Positions 17,528 through 23,109 of a stretch of 34,398 nucleotides of DNA are shown here, piece after piece. Each line of letters begins with the position of its first letter. The stretch's first letter is position 1. The stretch is from assembly GCA_934567745.1 (NCBI GenBank), contig CAKTJM010000003.1, positions 1 through 34,398 of the forward strand. The letters run 5' to 3'. The position numbers were made by a program, and so were the translations under genes. The notes below the pieces were generated by a model, which was not told where the DNA came from, made no database searches, and saw only the letters and a program-made list of their open reading frames with translations. This DNA is from an uncultured Eubacteriales bacterium. GTDB taxonomy: Bacteria > Bacillota > Clostridia > Oscillospirales > Oscillospiraceae.

Positions 17528-17827
17528 ATGGCGCCGTACAGCATCGAGGAGCTCCGGGCCATCGTCGCGCCGATCGCGCGGGCCCACGGGGTCGCGAGCG
17601 TGTCCCTGTTCGGGTCCTATTCCCGCGGCACGGCGGACGCCCACAGCGACGTGGACCTGAAGATCGAGAAGGGCGCGCTGCGCTCTCTGTTCCAGCTCAG
17701 CGGCTTCCGGCTGGCCGTGGAGGACGCGCTGAAGCTGCCGGTCGATCTGGTGACCAGCGAGGCCTCCGACCGTTCGTTCCTGGACACGATCCAAAAGGAG
17801 GAGGTGCTGCTCTATCGAGATGAGTGA
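17528..17827 (+). CDS. MNT-domain nucleotidyltransferase (MntA-like antitoxin)
   Basis: This is a 99-residue minimal nucleotidyltransferase. The active-site signature is complete: LFGSYSRGTADAHSDVDLKIE, in parts, with GS at 29-30 and the two metal-binding aspartates at about D41 and D43. In MNT-HEPN toxin-antitoxin pairs the MNT partner adds AMP to the HEPN toxin and so neutralises it. The ATG at 17528 follows AGGAGGTG (17515-17522). The start of a HEPN-like frame overlaps its end by 8 nt, the usual layout, but that partner is cut to 33 codons (17820-17921). This enzyme therefore appears to be an orphan antitoxin, unless a partner is encoded elsewhere. Confidence 0.85.
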   Translation: MAPYSIEELRAIVAPIARAHGVASVSLFGSYSRGTADAHSDVDLKIEKGALRSLFQLSGFRLAVEDALKLPVDLVTSEASDRSFLDTIQKEEVLLYRDE

Positions 17828-17921
17828 CCGGCTCATCCTGCAAAAGATCGTCCTCTGCTGCCAGAGGATCGCAGACGACCTGGAGCGGGACCTGAGATGC
17901 CCTCTTGACGAGATAGGCTGA
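17820..17921 (+). pseudogene. truncated N-terminus of a HEPN (DUF86/HepT-like) partner
   Basis: The ATG at 17820 overlaps the MNT stop and is preceded by AAAAGGAGGAGG at about 17793-17804. It opens a 33-codon frame beginning MSDRLILQKIVLCCQRIADDL. That resembles the first helix of DUF86 HEPN proteins, which commonly begin with a rDxxIL.KI...c..I...L pattern. The frame ends at TGA 17919-17921, right in the -10/-35 spacer of the next promoter. The catalytic RxxxxxxH region of HEPN RNases is entirely absent. Replacement of the rest of the gene by the following transcription unit is the simplest reading. The homology is inferred from a short segment. Confidence 0.6.
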
Positions 17922-17933
17922 CTTGCCTATACT
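17905..17933 (+). promoter_or_regulatory. sigma-A promoter of the candidate structured RNA
   Basis: TTGACG (17905-17910) and TATACT (17928-17933) are separated by exactly 17 nt. The spacer contains an ATAGGC/GCCTAT inverted repeat (17913-17918 with 17925-17930). Transcription would start near 17940. Confidence 0.75.
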
Positions 17934-17939
17934 GAAAGA

Positions 17940-18109
17940 GGACAGAGATGTCCCTTCGCGGAATGGAGACGAGTGACGGTCCTGACTCGTCGGTAAACAA
18001 AAAATCGACCGAGCGATGGGGATGTGTGACGGCTCTGACACATCGGTAAAATAAAATTGGCCGAGCGAAGCGATGTTCGGGGCTGACCTTGACGGGTCAG
18101 CCCCGTTTT
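17940..18109 (+). ncRNA. candidate structured RNA with two tandem covarying hairpins
   Basis: A unit of about 170 nt runs from a good promoter to an intrinsic terminator and has no credible open frame. It contains GACA-GAGA-TGTC near the 5' end. Two repeat units 53 nt apart follow: stem GACGAGT/ACTCGTC (17968-17974, 17985-17991) and stem GATGTGT/ACACATC (18021-18027, 18038-18044). Their loops are almost the same (GACGGTCCTG, GACGGCTCTG). Each is followed by CGGTAAA, an A-rich stretch and a CCGAGCGA segment that can pair back to the CGG. Three stem base pairs differ between units with pairing kept. It may be a small RNA, or a tandem-aptamer attenuator for the ECF sigma gene at 18200. I do not recognise a known riboswitch class. 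Confidence 0.6.
18079..18109 (+). terminator. intrinsic terminator of the candidate RNA
   Basis: A 10-bp stem GGGGCTGACC/GGTCAGCCCC (18079-18088 with 18095-18104) is followed by GTTTT. Its GTCAG could alternatively pair with the CTGAC found in both upstream hairpin units, which would allow attenuation. That alternative is inferred. Confidence 0.8.
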
Positions 18110-18144
18110 CGTCCGCGCGCCGCACGATCGCGGTCTTTTTTTCC

Positions 18145-18167
18145 ACCCACCCGCGACGCGGGCGGGT
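18145..18167 (+). promoter_or_regulatory. hairpin before the ECF sigma gene
   Basis: ACCCACCCGC (18145-18154) pairs with GCGGGCGGGT (18158-18167) with one mismatch and a 3-nt loop. It lies 32 nt before the sigma-factor start and has no T-tract, so a leader structure is likelier than a terminator. No clear sigma-A or ECF-type promoter was found between 18110 and 18199. Confidence 0.4.
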
Positions 18168-18199
18168 CGTTTGCCGTCTATAGGAGTAGAAAGGGGGCG

Positions 18200-18766
18200 A
18201 TGGAGATCGATGATAAGAAGCTCGTGGCCTTGCTGTTCGCCCGCGATCCGCAGGCGATCGAACTCATGGCCGACCAGTACGGGGCCTACTGCCTGACGGT
18301 GGCCCGGAACGTCCTCGGCGATCCGCAGGACGCCGAGGAATGCGTCAGCGACGCCTATCTCGCCGTGTGGGACGCCGTCCCGCCCGCCGAGCCGACCCAG
18401 CTCCTGGCGTACCTGGCGAAGACCACCCGCAACCTGGCGCTCGACCGGCTCGCGCACCGGCAGGCGCAAAAGCGCGACGACCGCGTGGCCATCCTCCTCT
18501 CGGAGCTGGAGGAGGTCCTGCCCGGCGGCGTCGATCCGGAGGACACCGTGGCCGAGCGGGAGCTGATCTCGCTCATCGACCGCTTCCTGCGCGAGAAGGC
18601 GCGGCGGCAGGAGCGGCTGCTCTTCGCGCGGCGCTACTTCTGGGGGGACTCCATCGCTGAGCTGCAGGCGCGGTTCGGCGGGAGCGAGAGCAAGCTCAAG
18701 TCCCAGCTCCACCGGACCCGCACGCGCCTGCGCCGCTATCTGGAGGAAGGGGGTGTGCTGCCGTGA
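18200..18766 (+). CDS. ECF-type RNA polymerase sigma factor
   Basis: This is a sigma-70 family extracytoplasmic-function sigma factor of 188 residues, which redirects RNA polymerase to stress or envelope promoters. Region 2 is seen around DPQDAEECVSDAYLAVWDAVP and YLAKTTRNLALDRLAHR. Region 4 is at RRYFWGDSIAELQARFGGSESKLKSQLHRTRTRLRRYL, in parts. The ATG at 18200 follows AAAGGGGG. The stop overlaps the GTG of the next gene, so the two are translated together, the usual layout for a sigma factor and its membrane regulator. A terminator-bearing candidate leader precedes it. The signal sensed is unknown. Confidence 0.9.
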   Translation: MEIDDKKLVALLFARDPQAIELMADQYGAYCLTVARNVLGDPQDAEECVSDAYLAVWDAVPPAEPTQLLAYLAKTTRNLALDRLAHRQAQKRDDRVAILLSELEEVLPGGVDPEDTVAERELISLIDRFLREKARRQERLLFARRYFWGDSIAELQARFGGSESKLKSQLHRTRTRLRRYLEEGGVLP

Positions 18767-20103
18767 AGCGAGATTCGCTCTATGACATCCTGGACCTGCT
18801 CGACGACGACATCATCGAGGAATCCAGCGACGCGCACCGGAGCAAGTGGAAGCTCCGCCTGATCGCCATCGGCATCCTCGTGGCCGTGCTGATCCTCGCC
18901 AACGTGGTCATGTCCCTGTACAACCGGCCGCTCGACCCCGCCGAGGGCATCGGGAGCACACCGGGGATCCTGCGCGACGGGGTGTACTACGTCTACCCTG
19001 GGAGCGAGCCATATTTCCCCTACATCAGCATGCGCAGCCCGAACCCGAACGGGATCTGGGCCTATACGCCAGGTAAGGGGTTGGAACAACTCGTGCGGCA
19101 GGAGGACCGTTCAGTCGGGGTGATCTTCCATACCTGGGACGCGAACGCCGACGCGCTCTATTACACTGACATGCACACGCTCTGGCGCTTGGACCTGGCC
19201 ACGCGGGAGGAGACCGTCCTGCTCACCGCGGACCAGACGGCCCCGGCACCGAACGCGGACCGCGGCAAGGCTCCGCCGGAGCTGAAGGACACGAGAAAGG
19301 CCCTCGTCGGCTATTGGACCGGCCAGCTCTCCGATGAGGAGGTCATGGAGATCATCGACACGGACGACTACCCCACGGTGATGCTCCTGGAGGAGGTCAC
19401 GGACGAGACCGTGACGGTGAACCTGTTCTCACAGGACGGCGCGCGGGAGGACACCCTCCTGACGCTCGACGCGAAAACGGGCGAGTGGCTGGGGCCGGAG
19501 GTCCCGCGACCGGAAGATCAGTGGACCACGACCTATCAGCTGGGGGATCGGACGATCGTCGAGGACTGGGTGGAGAGCCGGGAGGGCGTGTACGACACCT
19601 GGGACTATGATGAAGACGGCCAACGACTGCTCCCGGACGGCTGGTTTGCCGGGGGCATCAGCAGGCTCCAGGACGGCCTATATGTGTCCTATCTCCGGAG
19701 GGAGGAGCCGGACGAGGACGGCAACTTCCCGACACTGAGGAAGTCGTATCTGTTCACGGCAGAGGGGAACTATGACATTCCGGAGACGGATGAGAACGGG
19801 CTGGACATCGAGAACTGCATGGCGGCGCTGGATCACTGGCTGATCTACAGCGCCCGGCAGGATGTCAGTCCGCACAGCGACCCATATGACCGCGAGCTGG
19901 GCATATACAGCGTCTGGGCACGGGACCTGAGGACGAACGAATCGACTTTGCTCCTGCCCCAGGCCCCCATGAGCATGGGCACGGTGGTCACGGACGGGAC
20001 CTGGTTCTATCTCGTGCACGGGAACGCCACGGACTGCTACCGCCTCGACCGCGCCGAGGACGGCCGCCCCATCGCGATGACGCTCATCGAGGAAAATATC
20101 TGA
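18763..20103 (+). CDS. single-pass membrane protein, putative anti-sigma factor with extracellular sensor domain
   Basis: This is a 446-residue protein with about 30 cytoplasmic residues, one membrane helix (about 31-53, LRLIAIGILVAVLILANVV), and a large extracellular part. The latter is built of repeated short strand blocks such as GVYYVYPGS, ADALYYTDMHTLWRLD, DGLYVSYLRR and GTWFYLVHGN, suggestive of a beta-propeller-like fold (DUF5050-like). It starts with GTG at 18763 overlapping the ECF sigma stop by 4 nt. The coupling makes a role as the cognate regulator likely. The cytoplasmic segment is short and acidic (DILDLLDDDIIEESSD) and has no recognisable zinc anti-sigma motif, so the anti-sigma call is by context. 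It ends at a palindromic terminator. Confidence 0.6.
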   Translation: MKRDSLYDILDLLDDDIIEESSDAHRSKWKLRLIAIGILVAVLILANVVMSLYNRPLDPAEGIGSTPGILRDGVYYVYPGSEPYFPYISMRSPNPNGIWAYTPGKGLEQLVRQEDRSVGVIFHTWDANADALYYTDMHTLWRLDLATREETVLLTADQTAPAPNADRGKAPPELKDTRKALVGYWTGQLSDEEVMEIIDTDDYPTVMLLEEVTDETVTVNLFSQDGAREDTLLTLDAKTGEWLGPEVPRPEDQWTTTYQLGDRTIVEDWVESREGVYDTWDYDEDGQRLLPDGWFAGGISRLQDGLYVSYLRREEPDEDGNFPTLRKSYLFTAEGNYDIPETDENGLDIENCMAALDHWLIYSARQDVSPHSDPYDRELGIYSVWARDLRTNESTLLLPQAPMSMGTVVTDGTWFYLVHGNATDCYRLDRAEDGRPIAMTLIEENI

Positions 20104-20112
20104 ACGCACGAC

Positions 20113-20141
20113 GGCCCGGGCGATCGCCCGGGCCACTTTTT
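20113..20141 (+). terminator. palindromic intrinsic terminator
   Basis: A perfect 22-nt palindrome (20113-20134, GGCCCGGGCG/CGCCCGGGCC around AT) is followed by ACTTTTT. It ends the ECF sigma operon. Confidence 0.9.
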
Positions 20142-20173
20142 CGCAAAAAACCCGTGAAAACCCCGATCGATCA

Positions 20174-20182
20174 TGCTATAAT
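20174..20182 (+). promoter_or_regulatory. extended -10 promoter of the HD-hydrolase/helicase unit
   Basis: TGC-TATAAT gives an extended -10 with an exact hexamer at 20177-20182. The region 17 nt upstream (GTGAAA, 20154-20159) is a poor -35, in keeping with an extended -10 promoter. Transcription would start near 20189. Confidence 0.7.
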
Positions 20183-20234
20183 AGGAGGATCATGGGCCGG
20201 GCCGCCCGAGCCGGCCGGAAGGAAGGCGCTGCAT

Positions 20235-20816
20235 ATGTCTACGAAAGAGGAATTCTTGGAGATCTTCCGCGAGAACGTCCACCGGGAGGGGGCGGACGCG
20301 CTGCTGGACTACCTCCAGAACAAGAGCGACTTCTTCACCGCCCCGGCCTCCGCGCGCTATCACGGCGCCTATGCCGGGGGCCTGTGCGACCACAGCCTGA
20401 ACGTCTACCACTGTCTGGTGGACTATCTCGACCGCGAACGGGTCACGGACCTCTACGGGCTGGCGTACAGCCCGGAGTCCATCGCTCTGGTGGCGCTGCT
20501 GCACGATGTGTGCAAGATCGGCTGCTACCAGCCCGGCGTGCGCAACGTCAAGGGTCCCGACGGAAAGTGGACCCAGGTCCCCACCTACACCTTCGACGAT
20601 CCCCTGCCCTACGGCCACGGGGAGAAGTCGGTGTACGTGGTCAACGGCTTCCTCCGCCTCACCCGCGAAGAGGCCATGGCCATCCGCTGGCACATGGGCT
20701 TCTCCGGCGAGGAGGACAAACGCTCCATCGGCAAGGCCCTCGCGAAGTATCCGCTGGCCTTCGCCCTGTCCGTGGCGGACATGGAGGCCACCTATTTCTT
20801 GGAGGGGGACGAGTGA
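20235..20816 (+). CDS. HD-domain phosphohydrolase
   Basis: This is a 193-residue metal-dependent HD-superfamily hydrolase. The ligand set is visible: YHGAYAGGLCDHSLNVYH (H43, H53 region), ALLHDVCKIG (H90, D91), AIRWHMG, and ALSVADMEATYF with the late aspartate. The core resembles the HD part of YhaM-type 3'-5' exoribonucleases, but no OB-fold nucleic-acid-binding domain precedes it, so the substrate (nucleotide or RNA) is open. The ATG at 20235 follows GGAAGGAAGG; upstream in-frame codons at 20154 would precede the promoter. It is 69 nt upstream of a DEAD-box helicase with no terminator between, so both are likely co-transcribed, hinting at an RNA-related job. Confidence 0.75.
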   Translation: MSTKEEFLEIFRENVHREGADALLDYLQNKSDFFTAPASARYHGAYAGGLCDHSLNVYHCLVDYLDRERVTDLYGLAYSPESIALVALLHDVCKIGCYQPGVRNVKGPDGKWTQVPTYTFDDPLPYGHGEKSVYVVNGFLRLTREEAMAIRWHMGFSGEEDKRSIGKALAKYPLAFALSVADMEATYFLEGDE

Positions 20817-20885
20817 GCCCCCTCTCGTTCTGCGCCGGGCACGGCCCGGCGCCATCTCGCGACATCGAAAGGAACCATCACATCC

Positions 20886-22802
20886 ATGAAGAGTTTTCAG
20901 TCTCTTGGCATCGCACCATCCATCCTCTCGGCCCTGACCGCCTGCGGTTATGAGGCCCCCACGACGATCCAAGAAAAGGCGATCCCCGCCGCCCTCGCCG
21001 GCCGGGACGTCCTGGGCAGCGCCCAGACCGGCACCGGCAAGACCTGTGCCTTCGGCGTGCCCATCCTCCAGCGCCTGGCCGAGGAGCCGGTCCCCGCGGG
21101 GCGGCCCATCCGGGCGCTCATCCTCACCCCCACCCGTGAGCTGGCCATCCAGATCGACGAGAACCTGCACGAGTACGGCCGGGAGCTTCCCCTGACCGAG
21201 GCCGTCATCTTCGGCGGCGTCGGGCAGAACCCGCAGGTCGAGCAGCTCCGCCGCGGCGTGGACATCCTCACGGCCACCCCCGGCCGTCTGCTGGACCTGG
21301 CCGGTCAGGGCCTGCTGGACCTGGGCCGGATCGAGATCTTCGTCCTCGACGAGGCCGACCGGATGCTGGACATGGGCTTCATCCATGACGTGCGGAAGGT
21401 CCTCAAGCTCCTGCCGGAGAAGAAGCAGACGCTGTTCTTCTCCGCGACCCTGCCGAACGAGATCATGGACCTCGTGGACTCCCTCCTCCACGACCCGGTC
21501 CGGGCCGCGGCGGCCCCCATCTCCTCCCCGGTCGAGGTCATCCGGCAGGAGGTCTGCCTGGTGGACCGGGCGAACAAGTCCACCCTGCTGTATGAGATCC
21601 TCCAGCAGGAGCAGGTGAAGAACGCCCTCGTCTTCACCCGCACGAAGCACGGCGCGGACAAGGTCGCGCGCGAGCTGGTGCGCAAGGGCGTGACCGCGGC
21701 GGCGATCCACGGGAACAAGTCCCAGACCGCCCGCCAGGAGAGCCTGCGCCGCTTCAAGGAGGGCGATCTCCAGGTCCTCGTCGCGACGGACATCGCCGCG
21801 CGCGGGCTGGACATCGAGGAGCTCTCCCACGTGTTCAACTACAACCTGCCCGAGGTCCCGGAGACCTACATCCACCGCATCGGCCGGACGGGCCGCGCCG
21901 GGCACGAGGGCACGGCGATCTCGTTCTGCGACTACGGCGAGCTGCCGTTGCTCAAGGACATCGAGAAGCTGCTGAAGAAGCCGATCCCCCGCCGTGCGCA
22001 CGACCACCCGATGCAGGTCTTCGAGGCGACGGTGAAGGACGCGAAGGGCCGTCCGATCGACCCGGAGATCGCGGAGTCCCGCCAGGCCGCGCGGGAGCGC
22101 AGCGCCGAACGGCGGAAGCTGGCCGCGGAGCGCGCGGCGCTCCAGGCGGCGCAGAAGGCCGCGAAGGAGGCCGCCCGCGCCGAGCGTCAGGCCGCCGAGG
22201 AGGCGGCCCGTGCCCGCAAGGCGGCCCAGCGCGCGGAGGAGCAGGCGCTCAAGGCCCGGAAGGCGGCCAAGCCCAAGCCGGAGCGCCGCCCGATGCCGCA
22301 CGGCAAGCAGGAGCTGGGGAGCCTCCAGGACTATCTGGACCGCCCGGTGGACACCCAGGCGCAGCCGGTGTCGCTCTCGCACAAGGACCCACTCGAGGGC
22401 GAGGTCATCATGGACGCGACGGCCCGCCTGCTGGCGGCCAAGCCGGTCTATCGCTATCACAAGCCCGCGCCGGAGCACGAGAAGCGCAGCCGCCGCAGCC
22501 GCGGCGGCCGGGACGCGAAGGCGGCAAAGCCCGCCGACCAGGCGAAGGAGCCGACGAAGGCGGTGAAGGCCGCCGCGAAGTCCGCCAAGCCCGCCGCGCC
22601 GAAGCAGGAGCGCCGCGCGGCCCCGAAGAAGGGCGCGCCGGTCCCGCCGAAGAAGAAGGGCACGCCGCAGGAGCGGGCGCTGGGCCGGTCGGCCCGCGGC
22701 CGGAACCGGATCCCGCCGCGCCCGGACGTGCCGAAGAGCCACCAGAAGGACTCGACCGAGCAGTCGAGCCTGATGAGGCCGTTCTATATCGATCACGATT
22801 AA
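20886..22802 (+). CDS. DEAD-box ATP-dependent RNA helicase (RhlE/CshA type) with long basic tail
   Basis: This is an RNA helicase remodelling RNA structure in the cytoplasm. The 638 residues carry the Q motif (F4, then TTIQ), motif I AQTGTGKT (46-53), PTRELAIQ, TPGRLLDL, DEAD (155-158), SAT (186-188), VFTRTKHGAD, ATDIAARGLDIE and HRIGRTGRAG. The core ends near residue 370. The remaining 260 or so residues form an Ala/Lys/Arg-rich, coiled-coil-like tail (RQAAEEAARARKAA) with low-complexity stretches, ending in a distinct SSLMRPFYIDHD. The tail probably binds RNA. The ribosome site (GAAAGGA, 12 nt upstream) is weak. The 3' end meets terminator hairpins and repeat B. Confidence 0.93.
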   Translation: MKSFQSLGIAPSILSALTACGYEAPTTIQEKAIPAALAGRDVLGSAQTGTGKTCAFGVPILQRLAEEPVPAGRPIRALILTPTRELAIQIDENLHEYGRELPLTEAVIFGGVGQNPQVEQLRRGVDILTATPGRLLDLAGQGLLDLGRIEIFVLDEADRMLDMGFIHDVRKVLKLLPEKKQTLFFSATLPNEIMDLVDSLLHDPVRAAAAPISSPVEVIRQEVCLVDRANKSTLLYEILQQEQVKNALVFTRTKHGADKVARELVRKGVTAAAIHGNKSQTARQESLRRFKEGDLQVLVATDIAARGLDIEELSHVFNYNLPEVPETYIHRIGRTGRAGHEGTAISFCDYGELPLLKDIEKLLKKPIPRRAHDHPMQVFEATVKDAKGRPIDPEIAESRQAARERSAERRKLAAERAALQAAQKAAKEAARAERQAAEEAARARKAAQRAEEQALKARKAAKPKPERRPMPHGKQELGSLQDYLDRPVDTQAQPVSLSHKDPLEGEVIMDATARLLAAKPVYRYHKPAPEHEKRSRRSRGGRDAKAAKPADQAKEPTKAVKAAAKSAKPAAPKQERRAAPKKGAPVPPKKKGTPQERALGRSARGRNRIPPRPDVPKSHQKDSTEQSSLMRPFYIDHD

Positions 22803-22839
22803 AAGACGTGCTCCGGACCATTTTCGGTCCGGGGCGTGT
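22801..22839 (-). terminator. terminator hairpin, minus-strand oriented; left flank of repeat B
   Basis: The hairpin 22806-22839 has stem CCGGACC/GGTCCGG plus outer pairs. On the minus strand it is followed by CTTTTAATC, so it can end transcripts of the 23110-27446 operon. On the plus strand it lacks a T-run. The same 34 nt recur at 23044-23077 with 30 identities. Confidence 0.7.
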
Positions 22840-23043
22840 GAGGCTGTCGAAAAACTCCTTCGGAGCTTTCCGACAGAGGAGATGCAGCCCCCTGCGCGCA
22901 CTCGCTGTCCGTCTTCGACGGACAACTCGCACACTTGTGGGCTGAGAAGTATTTTCTCCGACGCACATGTCGCCGGAGAAAATGATTGGATCTTTTTTCG
23001 CGCTTCCGAGCGCGAAACTCTGCGAGGCTTTTTTGACACACTG
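22840..23043 (-). repeat. structured dispersed repeat, copy B (204 nt)
   Basis: The reverse complement of this stretch matches copy A (11793-12057) from CAGTGTGTCAAAAAAGCC to TTTTTCGACAGCCT, lacking a 61-nt internal block. The hairpin 22996-23004/23009-23017 (TTTCGCGCT/AGCGCGAAA) replaces copy A's TTTCGTGCC/GGCACGAAA, and the apical stem is CTCC/GGAG against CCCC/GGGG. These are compensatory changes. It sits between two convergent genes and is flanked by direct copies of a 34-nt terminator hairpin (22806-22839 and 23044-23077). No gene is supported here. Confidence 0.8.
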
Positions 23044-23081
23044 ACACGCCCCGGACCATCTTCGGTCCGGGGCGTGTTTTT
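23044..23081 (+). terminator. intrinsic terminator, plus-strand oriented; right flank of repeat B
   Basis: A 14-bp stem ACACGCCCCGGACC/GGTCCGGGGCGTGT (23044-23057 with 23064-23077) is followed by TTTTTC. It ends helicase transcripts that cross repeat B. It is a near copy of the hairpin at 22806-22839. Confidence 0.85.
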
Positions 23082-23109
23082 CTCATGGTTTGGATCGCTT
23101 GTGGACCCC

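Noticed and set aside
17968..18044. Guanidine-II (mini-ykkC) riboswitch as identity of the tandem hairpins
   Set aside because: That class has short stems closed by ACGR tetraloops. Here the loops are 10 nt and only contain ACGG within them, so the match is superficial.
18170..18185. CGTCTATAGG as a possible ECF-type -10 for autoregulation of the sigma factor
   Set aside because: No AAC-type -35 is found at the right distance, only GC-rich hairpin sequence.
20192..20953. AGGAGG followed by ATG at 20192 opening a 253-codon frame
   Set aside because: The spacing is only 3 nt and the frame is out of register with the HD-domain gene. It overlaps the transcription start region, and the product is low-complexity.
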